Assembly (NCBI GenBank): GCA_002436025.1
Contig: DIXM01000004.1
Span: 90,379 to 154,378, forward strand
From: a candidate division Hyd24-12 bacterium UBA6080
Lineage (GTDB): Bacteria; Fermentibacterota; Fermentibacteria; Fermentibacterales; JCC-6
Direction: 5' to 3'
DNA length: 64,000 nucleotides
In this document: piece by piece, positions 17,619 to 26,396 of the stretch
Layout: every line of letters begins with the position of its first letter
Numbering within the stretch: the first letter of the stretch is position 1
The notes under the pieces: generated by a model
Told to the model about the DNA's origin: nothing
What the model saw: only the letters and a program-made list of their open reading frames with translations
Databases searched by the model: none
Translations under genes and position numbers: made by a program

Positions 17619-18371
17619 ATGACTGCCCCACGTGATTTCAACGCCGTTGTGACCGGTGTGGAGATTATCTGCCCGGGAGTTCTCAGGATGGGATTGCATG
17701 CGCCCGGCTTCAGCGGAACGCCGGGGCAGTTCGTGGAGATGGAGCCCTCATGCGGCCCTTTTCCCATGACAAGAAGGCCTTTCACCATCAACAGGCTTCT
17801 CCCGGCCGGGCTTGAGGTGGTTTTCGAGGTCCTTGGCCGGGGAACCGGGCTTCTCGCAGGGCTGAAACCGGGTGACGAGGTTCGCACGCTGGGTCCACTG
17901 GGCAAGGGTTGGCGACTCACTTCCGGGAGATGGCTGCTCGTAGGCGGCGGGATGGGGGCGGCCGGTTTCCCTTTCCTCGCCGGTTCCCTTTTTGAGCCTC
18001 CCCTTGTTCTTCTGGGCGCCTCCACATCGAAGAGGCTTCTGCACACGGGGTGCGACCAGCTCACGATAACCGACGACGGCTCATCCGGGGTCAGGGGACG
18101 GGTGACCGAGCTTCTTGCGCGGACCGATCCCGGCCAATTCTCCACCATTGCCGTCTGCGGTCCCCTGCCAATGCTGAAAGCCGTTTGGGCTTCGGTTCCG
18201 GACCAGCACAGGCGCAAGGTCCAGGTCTCAACGGAGAGCAGGATGGGGTGCGGTTGGGGAGTATGCGAGGGCTGCTCCATACCGGTCCCCGGTGGTGGCT
18301 ACAAGAAGTGCTGCACTGACGGCCCCGTTTTCACGGGTGAGGAACTTGACTGGGAAAGGTGGTCGGAATGA
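17619..18371 (+). CDS. pyrK: Dihydroorotate dehydrogenase B, electron-transfer subunit
   Basis: 250 residues. MTRRPFTIN is the flavin-binding motif of ferredoxin-reductase-like proteins, WLLVGGGMGAAGF the nucleotide-binding Gly loop, and the C-terminal Cys set CGWGVCEGC ... CC holds the 2Fe-2S cluster. Family knowledge: PyrK carries electrons from the PyrD FMN to NAD+. ATG 17619 is preceded by an AGGAGGAG site within the end of the upstream gene; the longer open frame would overlap the lipoprotein. Its stop overlaps pyrD (ATGA). Confidence 0.93.
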   Translation: MTAPRDFNAVVTGVEIICPGVLRMGLHAPGFSGTPGQFVEMEPSCGPFPMTRRPFTINRLLPAGLEVVFEVLGRGTGLLAGLKPGDEVRTLGPLGKGWRLTSGRWLLVGGGMGAAGFPFLAGSLFEPPLVLLGASTSKRLLHTGCDQLTITDDGSSGVRGRVTELLARTDPGQFSTIAVCGPLPMLKAVWASVPDQHRRKVQVSTESRMGCGWGVCEGCSIPVPGGGYKKCCTDGPVFTGEELDWERWSE

Positions 18372-19249
18372 CGGTTTTTCCGCCCTTGCTCTCAAGGCGC
18401 CTGTGGGGGAGGTCCTTCGACTCCCCGATCATCCTTGCGGGCGGAACGGCGGGGTTCGGCACCGAGCTCATCCTGACCGACGGAGGCTGCCTTGAAGGCG
18501 TTGCCGCCGTTGTGTCAAAATCCGTCACGTTAAACCCGCGGGCAGGAAACCCTCCACCCCGCATTCAGGAGACCGAATTCGGTCTGTTAAACTCCATCGG
18601 TCTTGCGAATCCGGGTGTTTACTCTGTTGTAAGCCATGTACTTGAGCAGTCAGTTAACATGTCGTGCCCCCTCATCGTGAACGTGGCGGGCGAGACTGAG
18701 GATGAGTTTGCCCGGGTGGTTCAGGTGCTGGAGGGATCACCGGTCCCCTGGGCTTACGAGGTCAACGTATCCTGCCCAAATGTGGCCAGCGGAGGGCTTC
18801 CCTTCGGATCAGACCCCCGGGCGGTCGAAAGGATATCCCGCACGGTGGCGGGCGTCACGGCAAGGCCCTTCTGCGTGAAACTGACACCAAACGCGGGAAG
18901 CCTTGTCGAAACCGCCGTTGCCGCCCAGGAGGGGGGGGCGTCAGGGGTCACTGTGTGTAACACCTTCCTGGGCATGAAGATGGACTGGAAAACGGGAACG
19001 ACCCTGTTAAGGAAGAAGGTCGCGGGGTATTCTTCCCCAGCCCTGCTGCCCCTCGTGGTGGCCCGGGTGTGGCAGGTATCCCAGGCGGTTTCGGTGCCTG
19101 TACTTGCATCGGGCGGGGTCGCCCGGGGAGAGGACATACTTGAACTCCTGGCCGCAGGAGCGGAGATGGTCCAGGTTGGATCAAGGCTCATGCGGCGCCC
19201 CCATGCTCCGCGGGAACTGCTTCAGGAAGCCCGGGGACTCCTGGAATGA
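18368..19249 (+). CDS. pyrD: Dihydroorotate dehydrogenase B, catalytic subunit
   Basis: The 293-residue TIM barrel binds FMN. EVNVSCPNVASGG holds the catalytic Cys typical of class 1 enzymes, FCVKLTPNAG the conserved Lys, and VLASGGVARGEDILELLAAGA plus VQVGSRLM the FMN-phosphate site. With PyrK it oxidises dihydroorotate to orotate using NAD+, so it does not depend on quinones, as suits an anaerobe or fermenter. I choose ATG 18368, which overlaps the pyrK stop, over the upstream in-frame start at 18359. Confidence 0.93.
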   Translation: MTVFPPLLSRRLWGRSFDSPIILAGGTAGFGTELILTDGGCLEGVAAVVSKSVTLNPRAGNPPPRIQETEFGLLNSIGLANPGVYSVVSHVLEQSVNMSCPLIVNVAGETEDEFARVVQVLEGSPVPWAYEVNVSCPNVASGGLPFGSDPRAVERISRTVAGVTARPFCVKLTPNAGSLVETAVAAQEGGASGVTVCNTFLGMKMDWKTGTTLLRKKVAGYSSPALLPLVVARVWQVSQAVSVPVLASGGVARGEDILELLAAGAEMVQVGSRLMRRPHAPRELLQEARGLLE

Positions 19250-19662
19250 GGATGAGGCACGGGGCAGCGGTATGCACCGCGATCCTTCTCTTTACGGGCT
19301 GCATGCTGGTATCCAGCCCCGTCTACCGATACACCGGAACCTCCGCCCGGCAGGCCGTGACTTCCGGTCTTTCCCTGAGGGGCTACGCAAGCTGGTACGG
19401 CGATGCATTTCATGGCAGAAAGACCGCCAACGGAGAGCTCTTCGACATGAACGGGCTCACTTGCGCCCATCGTTCCCTGCCGTTCGGAACCATGCTCGTC
19501 GTGACAAACACCGCGAACAGCAGAACCGTAACGGTGAGGGTCAACGACAGGGGACCCTTTGTTTCCGGCCGCATAGTTGACCTTTCAAGGGGCGCCGCCT
19601 CCCGGCTCGACATGCTTGAAAGCGGAACCGTACTTGTGGATATGAAGGTGGTGGACCAATGA
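19246..19662 (+). CDS. rlpA: RlpA-like septal lipoprotein (DPBB domain)
   Basis: 138 residues with a lipoprotein signal (AILLFTGC) and a double-psi beta-barrel domain: GYASWYGDAFHGRKTANGE, LPFGTMLVVTN and VRVNDRGPFVSGRIVDLS. RlpA proteins bind denuded glycan at the septum and, in some species, act as lytic transglycosylases. The SPOR domain found in many RlpA proteins is missing, so this is a short form. It overlaps pyrD and pyrF by ATGA at both ends, placing a cell-wall gene inside the pyrimidine operon. Confidence 0.88.
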   Translation: MRMRHGAAVCTAILLFTGCMLVSSPVYRYTGTSARQAVTSGLSLRGYASWYGDAFHGRKTANGELFDMNGLTCAHRSLPFGTMLVVTNTANSRTVTVRVNDRGPFVSGRIVDLSRGAASRLDMLESGTVLVDMKVVDQ

Positions 19663-20360
19663 ACGGAATTGCCCGTGTTTTCGTGGCCGTGACCAGTGAC
19701 TGCGGCAACAGCGCCACGGAAATCATTTCTCCACTGAGAGGCCTTCCAGTGGGGATCAAGATAGGTCTGGAGCTCTTCACCAGGGAGGGACCCCCGATAG
19801 TTGCGAGGGTCAGGGACCTTGGCTTCCAGGTTTTCCTCGACCTGAAGTTCCACGACATTCCCCACACCGTTCAGGGCGCCGTTCGTTCCGCCTGCCTCCT
19901 GAAGCCGGACATACTGAACGTGCACGCGTCGGGTGGGATCGGGATGATGAGGGCCGCCTCCGAGGCCGTCTCGGCAGGCACGAAGCTCATAGCTGTAACC
20001 ATCCTCACAAGTCTCGATTCCTCTGACCTGGCGCTTCTTGCGCCGGGACTCACCCCCCGTGACGCATCGGTACGGCTGGCAGTCGCTGCGCATTCCGCGG
20101 GACTTGGCGGCGTGGTCTGCTCACCACACGAGGTCGGACCGATAAGGGAGGCCACCGGACCTGCTTTCTTCATCATCACTCCGGGAGTGAGGCCGGCCGA
20201 TTCCTCGGCTGACGATCAGAAGAGGGTGATGACGCCCGGGGGGGCCATCACCGCAGGAGCAGACTCGCTGGTGGTGGGAAGACCCGTAACGGGCGCCCCG
20301 GATCCCCGCCGTGCGGCCCTCGAGATACTGCGGGAGGTCGAAGAGGCCCTGCAGGGCTGA
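19659..20360 (+). CDS. pyrF: Orotidine 5'-phosphate decarboxylase
   Basis: 233 residues. The catalytic motif is VFLDLKFHDIPHTV (Lys and Asp of the Asp-Lys-Asp-Asp set), with IKIGLELF upstream and IITPGVRPA plus SLVVGRPVT for phosphate binding. It decarboxylates OMP to UMP, the last step of de novo UMP synthesis, as a TIM-barrel dimer. Start ATG overlaps the rlpA stop. pyrE is not in the window. Confidence 0.93.
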   Translation: MNGIARVFVAVTSDCGNSATEIISPLRGLPVGIKIGLELFTREGPPIVARVRDLGFQVFLDLKFHDIPHTVQGAVRSACLLKPDILNVHASGGIGMMRAASEAVSAGTKLIAVTILTSLDSSDLALLAPGLTPRDASVRLAVAAHSAGLGGVVCSPHEVGPIREATGPAFFIITPGVRPADSSADDQKRVMTPGGAITAGADSLVVGRPVTGAPDPRRAALEILREVEEALQG

Positions 20361-20363
20361 CCA

Positions 20364-22295
20364 ATGAAACCCCCCGCGCTCCGCCTGCTCCGGACTCTGA
20401 TCGTCACTGCGGCAGTGCTGGCAATGTTCATTGTGGTGTCATCGGTTCTCGTTCACAGCATCACGGTCCGCACACTCTCGAAGCTCGACGGAGACGTATC
20501 GGTGGCCCGGGTCATCGCCACGCCGGAGGCCATTCTGCTGACTGGTCTTTCCCTTCCTTCGCGGGGCGTGCGGGCCGATTCGGCGTGGGTCCTGCTGAGG
20601 GGGTTTCCCCTGGCACTCGAGGCCACCGATGTCGTGATGACCGGCGCAACGGTGCTTCCCGTCACCCGGCCAGTGGTTGAGCCCCCGCAGGACACTTCCG
20701 GACCGGTTGTTCCCCCGGTTTCCATTCTCAGGGGCACCCTGGTTACGGGAGAACAGGAAAGCGACCTCTTCGCCCGGTACGATTCAGGGTTGATAGTGTT
20801 CGACCTCAGGGGTTCCTGGGGCAGTGCCTGTGGTGAGAGAACCGGGACCGACAGCCTTTCCGTTGTTTTCCGGAACTGCACGGGGCTTCCGGGAATACCG
20901 GGGTTGCCCTCCGTGGTCGAGGGGAACACGTTCTGCGGAGTCGCCCGGGGACACCAGAACGGCAGGGATGCAAGTCTCAACGGAGCGGTCACCAGTTTCA
21001 ACGGCCGACCCGTGCAGATATCCTTCCACATTGAAACGGTTCAGGGAAGACCATGGTTCGAGATCAGCACGGATCTCGGTCAGCTCGCGCCCCAGGTATC
21101 CGACTTCCTTTTCGGGATGACCGCTGGAGCAGTGTCGGGAGCTGAACCTGAGGGAACCCTCACAGTGGCCTCCTCAGGGGGCGACACGCTTTTGTTCTCT
21201 TACAACCTGTCGTTCGGGAATGTGCGCGTTTTCCATCCTTCCCTTGCCCGGGACACGGTTTTCATCTCCTGCTCCTCCACGGGCAGGGGATTCGTCCTTC
21301 CCCGTTCGGGGACGTTCGCGGTGGATTCGGGAGGGTTTCTTCTTGGAACCGCCGGTTGCGGCTACTCAATGCAGGGCGGGTGGGGTGAGAGAAGGTTCCT
21401 CCGCCTTGATGTCTACAACGACTCCCTGAGAGGCGATGCAATTGCCGCATCCATTCCCGGACCGATGCTGGGAAGGCTCAGGGGGCTAAGGCTTTCCGGC
21501 ACCCTCGCCTTCCACATCGGTCTCTTCCTCGACTGGGACCGACCCGACAGCTCCGATGCCACGATCGATGTCGACGCATCCCGCCTGAGGGTTGATCACA
21601 GCCCCGTGAGCTTCGGGGGGATTGCCTCCTCTTCGGGGGAAACCGTTCTGATGAGGGACAGCTGGGGAAACTCACGGGTCGTCGGCCTTGATTCCATCTC
21701 CCGTCCGGGTTTTGTCCCGGTGCGAAGCTTTCCACCCTGGCTCGAACCCCTGATCTGCGCGGCGGAGGACGGGACTTTCCGCCATCACAGCGGTTTCAGC
21801 GAGTTCCACCTCAGAAACAGCATAAGGACAGACATGAGCGAGGGAAGGTTCGTCAGGGGAGGATCGACCCTCTCCATGCAGCTCGTGAAGAACCTTTTCC
21901 TGAGCCGTGAGAAGACCCTGGCCAGAAAGCTGCAGGAGGTTTTCCTGACATGGCGCATGGAGGCCTTCCTCAGCAAGGACAGGATCATTGAGCTTTACGT
22001 TAACGTGGTGGAGCTTGGGCCCGACGTGTTCGGTTTCGGCGAGGCGGCCGCGTACTATTTCGGAACCACCGTCGAGAGCCTTTCGGTGAGGGAAACAGCC
22101 TTCCTCGTCTCCCTCCTTCCCGGCCCCAGGCTTTATCACAGGTTCGCGGTTTCAGGCGTCGTGCCCGGCTACTGGAACGACTACCTCGACAGGCTTGTGA
22201 ACGCCGCTGAAAGCCGCACCGGCCTTGACGGCCCATCGGCGCGTTCGGGGCTTGGTGAGGGCCTTGTATTCGACGGAACGGTTTCGGGGAGCTGA
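20364..22295 (+). CDS. Peptidoglycan glycosyltransferase (GT51) with large N-terminal extracytoplasmic domain
   Basis: This 643-residue protein begins with a transmembrane anchor (LIVTAAVLAMFIVVSSVLV). About 400 beta-rich residues follow that resemble an AsmA-like lipid-transfer fold. The last 180 residues form a GT51 domain: CAAEDGTFRHHSGF (catalytic Glu near 467), RGGSTLSMQLVKNLFLS, ARKLQEVFLTWRME and ELYVNVVELG. It should polymerise lipid II outside the inner membrane. There is no transpeptidase domain. The unusual domain order (large N-terminal domain, then GT51) differs from the short MtgA enzymes. It begins four bases after pyrF ends. Confidence 0.82.
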   Translation: MKPPALRLLRTLIVTAAVLAMFIVVSSVLVHSITVRTLSKLDGDVSVARVIATPEAILLTGLSLPSRGVRADSAWVLLRGFPLALEATDVVMTGATVLPVTRPVVEPPQDTSGPVVPPVSILRGTLVTGEQESDLFARYDSGLIVFDLRGSWGSACGERTGTDSLSVVFRNCTGLPGIPGLPSVVEGNTFCGVARGHQNGRDASLNGAVTSFNGRPVQISFHIETVQGRPWFEISTDLGQLAPQVSDFLFGMTAGAVSGAEPEGTLTVASSGGDTLLFSYNLSFGNVRVFHPSLARDTVFISCSSTGRGFVLPRSGTFAVDSGGFLLGTAGCGYSMQGGWGERRFLRLDVYNDSLRGDAIAASIPGPMLGRLRGLRLSGTLAFHIGLFLDWDRPDSSDATIDVDASRLRVDHSPVSFGGIASSSGETVLMRDSWGNSRVVGLDSISRPGFVPVRSFPPWLEPLICAAEDGTFRHHSGFSEFHLRNSIRTDMSEGRFVRGGSTLSMQLVKNLFLSREKTLARKLQEVFLTWRMEAFLSKDRIIELYVNVVELGPDVFGFGEAAAYYFGTTVESLSVRETAFLVSLLPGPRLYHRFAVSGVVPGYWNDYLDRLVNAAESRTGLDGPSARSGLGEGLVFDGTVSGS

Positions 22296-22366
22296 CATGG
22301 GTTTCCCCGGGGCCTCTTCGCATTATGTTTTGTGTGCCAACCGTTCAGGAAGGGGGAGGGGGTTAC

Positions 22367-23428
22367 ATGACTGAAAGCGAAGCCTTTGAGCTCGAGCATC
22401 GGGGCGAAGTGCACAGGGCTCGGGATTTCGATGTTCTCCTGAAGTGGGCGGAAGACCTCAGAGTGGGCGTTTCCGACCGGTTCAGACCGGCGGGCTCTGA
22501 GGACTGGACGCCGGTGATGAACGATCCCAGGTTGAAAGCCCTTCTGTCACCCGAGAACCAGTGGCGGGTAAGGATGGCATCGGGCGAATTCACCGCGGGC
22601 AGTTTCGAGGCCGTCATCAGGTGGGCCCGGGAAGGCAGGCTTTCCACCGATGCTGTTGTGGAGGGCCCGAGGACCCCCCCGGGGGGTGTTCTCGCCTCTG
22701 CCCTTCCGGCTCTTTCCGGGCATCTCGTGGAAGCCGGGTCCGTCAACGAGAAGCTTCCCCGCCTTCGGATAGACGGAAGGGTCTATCCGGCTCCGGATGT
22801 CGAGACCATCAGCAGATGGATCAGCGAATCCAGGGTGCCCCTCGACGCACAGATATCCCTGGAGGACGGACCATGGGAACCGGTGGGAAGCTGCGGGCTT
22901 TTTGACCTCGAGAAGTGGCCGCAGGCAGCCCTCGGGGATTCGGACGAATCCCCCGAAACAGCTCCCGGGCCATCGTTTGTCCCTGAACCCGCAGCACTGA
23001 AGGCACTTTCCATTGATGATGATGCTCCGGCCGCGGTCATCTCCGACACGTTCCCGTCCGAACCGGAAACGCCGCCCGAAGGTGTGGAACATGAAGAAAC
23101 CGATGACGGTGAGGAGTTCCCGCTTCCCGGTGAGGACATGCCAGAGCTGTTCCGAGTGTTCACGGCCTCCGGCACCGAGCATACGTTCGAGGACCCCGCC
23201 GAGATCATCGGTCTGCTTCGAAAACGCAGGATAATGGAGTATGACGAGGTCAGGCACTCATCCCTGCCCGACGGCTCAGCAAGCGTTGGCGCCCTTGCTG
23301 ACCTTGTACGGAAAAGCAGGAAGGGAAAAGGGATAGGCTGGCGTATAACCGCTGTTCTGCTTCTTGCCGCAGCAGGTGTCTACCTGGCTGACACTTTTGG
23401 TCTGATCGAGGTTCCATGGCTTCCGTGA
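22367..23428 (+). CDS. GYF_2-like repeat protein with C-terminal membrane anchor
   Basis: This 353-residue protein has at least three, perhaps four, short repeats of the pattern 'select row, W/R-x-x-E-x-R-x-x-x-D, then a W-containing evaluation', for example VLLKWAEDLRVGVSD, AVIRWAREGRLSTDAVV and TISRWISESRVPLDAQI, with a divergent one at EIIGLLRKRRIMEYDEV. They look like GYF_2/DUF4339 modules. An acidic linker precedes a single C-terminal transmembrane segment (ITAVLLLAAAGVYLADTFGL), so it may be tail-anchored with its repeats in the cytoplasm. No enzyme motif is visible. The ATG at 22367 has a GGGGGAGGGGG site. It overlaps the next gene by 13 bases. Confidence 0.65.
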   Translation: MTESEAFELEHRGEVHRARDFDVLLKWAEDLRVGVSDRFRPAGSEDWTPVMNDPRLKALLSPENQWRVRMASGEFTAGSFEAVIRWAREGRLSTDAVVEGPRTPPGGVLASALPALSGHLVEAGSVNEKLPRLRIDGRVYPAPDVETISRWISESRVPLDAQISLEDGPWEPVGSCGLFDLEKWPQAALGDSDESPETAPGPSFVPEPAALKALSIDDDAPAAVISDTFPSEPETPPEGVEHEETDDGEEFPLPGEDMPELFRVFTASGTEHTFEDPAEIIGLLRKRRIMEYDEVRHSSLPDGSASVGALADLVRKSRKGKGIGWRITAVLLLAAAGVYLADTFGLIEVPWLP

Positions 23429-24696
23429 CCGATCTGCTTGCACTGAAGCGCGACGGAGGTGAGCTTTCAGCCCGGGAGCTTTACGCCCTGGCATCAGGGA
23501 TAGCCTCGGGCGAAGTCCCTCCCTACCAGGCCTCGGCCTTTTTAATGGCGGCATACATATGGGGGCTCTCCCCGGGTGAGACAACAGCGCTCACCATGGC
23601 GATCCGTGACAGCGGGCGCATAATGGACTGGAACCCCTCCCTCAGCCCTCTGGCGGACAAGCACAGCACGGGCGGGGTGGGTGACAAGATCTCCATCGTT
23701 CTGGCGCCACTTGCTGCATCCATGGGGATCAGGGTCCCCATGATAAGCGGAAGGAGCCTTGGGCACACCGGGGGAACCCTGGACAAACTGCAGAGCATCC
23801 CGGGCTTTCGCGTGGACCTCTCCATCGACCGGTTTCGAAAACAGGTGGAGGAGACGGGTGTATGCATGATCGGCCAGACCCCCGAACTGGCACCGGCAGA
23901 CGGTGTCCTTTACGGTCTTCGTGACGCCACGGCAACAGTTACGTCAATTCCCCTGATCTGCGCGAGCATACTCGGGAAGAAACTGGCGGAAAACCCTGAT
24001 CTCATTGTATTCGACGTAAAATGCGGCTCCGGTGCCTTCATGAAGACGCCCGAACAAGCCGGTGTCCTCGCCCGAATGCTCGTTGAAACGGCGGTTCTGG
24101 CCGGGAAGGGGGCGTCGGCCCTCGTCACTTCGATGAACCAGCCCACGGGTCTGTCGGTCGGAAACGCCCTGGAGGTCGCCGAGGCCATCGAAGTACTCGA
24201 AGGCCGCGGACCATGGGACACAAGAGAGCTGACGCTGACCCTCGCCGCTGAGATGGGGGAGTTGGGCGGGCTCTCAAGCCCGCGTGAAAAAGCCGTGGAA
24301 ATGCTTGACAGCGGCTCCGCCCTGAGGGTGTTCCACAAAATGGTGGAAGCCCAGGGTGGCGACCTCGACCGGTTCAACACCATGGGTGATGCGCCCGTGA
24401 AGGTGGAAGTAAGGGCCTCACGGAGCGGTTTCTGGAAGGGGCCGGAGGCCCTTTCACTGGGTGAGGCGGTCAGGGCGCTGGGGGGCGGCAGGTACAGGGT
24501 GGACGATGTTGTGGACCCTCTGGTGGGCTGGCGGCAGGAAGTCCCGTGTGGAACCCCTGTCGAGGCCGGCTGTCTGCTGGGTGTTGTCCACGGGGCTCTG
24601 CACCGGTCGGCGGAGCACGCCGCAGAATCCATCGAGAACGCCTTTCAGTGGGACGCTCCGTCGGATCACCTGGTGCTTGAAAGGATTCCGGGATGA
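23416..24696 (+). CDS. pdp: Pyrimidine-nucleoside (thymidine) phosphorylase
   Basis: 426 residues with three domains of the nucleoside phosphorylase II family. The signature is SGRSLGHTGGTLDKLQSIPG; ADKHSTGGVGDKIS binds phosphate, and VKCGSGAFMKT lies in the central domain. It splits pyrimidine nucleosides with phosphate to base and (deoxy)ribose-1-phosphate for salvage. Whether it prefers thymidine (DeoA) or all pyrimidine nucleosides (Pdp) cannot be told from this. It begins within the end of the upstream gene and its stop overlaps the next start (ATGA). Confidence 0.92.
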   Translation: MASVTDLLALKRDGGELSARELYALASGIASGEVPPYQASAFLMAAYIWGLSPGETTALTMAIRDSGRIMDWNPSLSPLADKHSTGGVGDKISIVLAPLAASMGIRVPMISGRSLGHTGGTLDKLQSIPGFRVDLSIDRFRKQVEETGVCMIGQTPELAPADGVLYGLRDATATVTSIPLICASILGKKLAENPDLIVFDVKCGSGAFMKTPEQAGVLARMLVETAVLAGKGASALVTSMNQPTGLSVGNALEVAEAIEVLEGRGPWDTRELTLTLAAEMGELGGLSSPREKAVEMLDSGSALRVFHKMVEAQGGDLDRFNTMGDAPVKVEVRASRSGFWKGPEALSLGEAVRALGGGRYRVDDVVDPLVGWRQEVPCGTPVEAGCLLGVVHGALHRSAEHAAESIENAFQWDAPSDHLVLERIPG

Positions 24697-26396
24697 GATG
24701 GCTCGAGACCGACCAGTTGCCGGCCGTTCTGGCCCGTGACGGCATCATAACCCAGGCTTCGCTCGACAGGTACAACAGGCTTACGGCGGGAAGCTCGGAA
24801 GACCCCATGATCCTTCTCGTGAAGAGCGGGATAATCGGCGAGGAAACGCTTTACAGGTACGCCGCTGAACTGGTGGGCCTGCCCTACAAAGAGCTCGACC
24901 CCCTCGAGCTCGATTATGAGACGGTCACGAGCAGCCTTCCCGGCAAGTTCGCCCAGGCCCACAGGCTTGTGGCCTTCAGGAGGGATGGCAACATCCTCCA
25001 TGTGGCGACCTGCAACGTTTCCGGTACCACGCTCGACCAGGACCTGAAGCTGATGCTGGGGCTCGACGTTCAGTTCCACGTGTCCCGTCCTGCTGAGATC
25101 GAGAGGGTGATAAGACAGTTCTACGGCCTTCACAGCAGCATAGTCGCCGCGGTCAAGCAGCTCAACGACGATGACGGCGTGGACCTGGGCAACCTGGAAA
25201 GGTTCGTGAACAGCGAGACCTCCCAGAGCATCGAGCCCACGGACAAGCCCGTGGTGAACGCCGTGAACCACCTTTTCCAGTACGCCTTCGAGGAGAGGGC
25301 CAGCGACATTCATCTCGAGCCGCATCGGGAGAACACCATCGTCAGGCTTCGAATAGACGGATTGCTCCATACCATCTACAGGATCCCCAAAAGGCTCCAC
25401 CTGCCCATAAGCAGCAGGATCAAGATGATAGCCGGGCTTAACATAGCCGAGAAGAGGCGCCCGCAGGATGGCAGGATCCGCACTCACTTCGACGGAAAGC
25501 CGGTTGAGATACGGTGCTCCACGGTGCCGATGGCGTTCGGGGAGAAAACCGTCCTCAGGGTACTCGACCCTCAGATACTCATGCAGGACATGACCAACCT
25601 GGGCTTCGAGCAGGGCGATCTTGTGAAGTACCGGAAAATGCTTGGTGTTCCTAACGGGCTAATCCTTGTCACCGGACCGACCGGAAGCGGCAAGACCACG
25701 ACTCTCTACTCATCCCTCACCGCCATAAGCAGGGAAACGGTGAACATCACGACCATCGAGGATCCCGTGGAGTTCGTCACGGACGAGTTCAACCAGATCT
25801 CGGTCCAGAGCGCCGTCGACCTCACGTTCACTTCCGCGCTCAGACACATTCTCAGACAGGACCCCGACATCATCATGGTGGGTGAGATAAGGGACGTTGA
25901 AACCGCCGTGAGCGCAATGCGAAGCGCCCTGACGGGGCATCTGGTCCTCAGCACCCTCCACACCAACGACACCGCCACCACCGCAGTAAGGCTGATGGAC
26001 ATGGGCGTCCAGCCCTACCTTCTCATGAGCACCCTTCAGGGGATCATCGCGCAAAGGCTTGTGAGGCTCATCTGCACCGAGTGCTCGGAAAGTTACACGC
26101 CTGAGGAATCAATCGCTGATTCGATAGAGATCCCCAGGGGCTCCGTCCTGAAAAGGGGGGTGGGCTGCCGGGCCTGCAGAAACACAGGGTACAAGGGGCG
26201 TACCGGCGTTTACGAGGTCATGGAGATCAACGAGGCCGTTCGTATCGCACTGGCGGAAAGAGCTCGTGTGGACGATATTCGAAGGCTTGCGGTCAGCCAG
26301 GGTATGAAGACTCTTCGGGACTCGGCCAGGCTCAAAGTGCTGGCGGGGATCACGACCCCGGAGGAGATGCTCAAGGTAACTCTTGGGGGGGAATGA
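24693..26396 (+). CDS. Type II secretion/type IV pilus assembly ATPase (GspE/PilB family)
   Basis: 567 residues. An N-terminal MshEN-like domain (SEDPMILLVKSGIIGEETL) precedes the NTPase: VVNAVNHLFQYAFEERASDIHLEPH, GPTGSGKTTTLYS (Walker A near 328), the Asp box TTIEDPVEF, Walker B DPDIIMVGEIRD and the His box STLHTND. The tetracysteine zinc motif (CTEC ... CRAC) is near the C-terminus. It powers pilin or pseudopilin assembly from the inner face. No pilin, PilC or secretin gene is adjacent, so which machine it serves is unknown. The start overlaps the phosphorylase stop. Confidence 0.92.
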   Translation: MRWLETDQLPAVLARDGIITQASLDRYNRLTAGSSEDPMILLVKSGIIGEETLYRYAAELVGLPYKELDPLELDYETVTSSLPGKFAQAHRLVAFRRDGNILHVATCNVSGTTLDQDLKLMLGLDVQFHVSRPAEIERVIRQFYGLHSSIVAAVKQLNDDDGVDLGNLERFVNSETSQSIEPTDKPVVNAVNHLFQYAFEERASDIHLEPHRENTIVRLRIDGLLHTIYRIPKRLHLPISSRIKMIAGLNIAEKRRPQDGRIRTHFDGKPVEIRCSTVPMAFGEKTVLRVLDPQILMQDMTNLGFEQGDLVKYRKMLGVPNGLILVTGPTGSGKTTTLYSSLTAISRETVNITTIEDPVEFVTDEFNQISVQSAVDLTFTSALRHILRQDPDIIMVGEIRDVETAVSAMRSALTGHLVLSTLHTNDTATTAVRLMDMGVQPYLLMSTLQGIIAQRLVRLICTECSESYTPEESIADSIEIPRGSVLKRGVGCRACRNTGYKGRTGVYEVMEINEAVRIALAERARVDDIRRLAVSQGMKTLRDSARLKVLAGITTPEEMLKVTLGGE

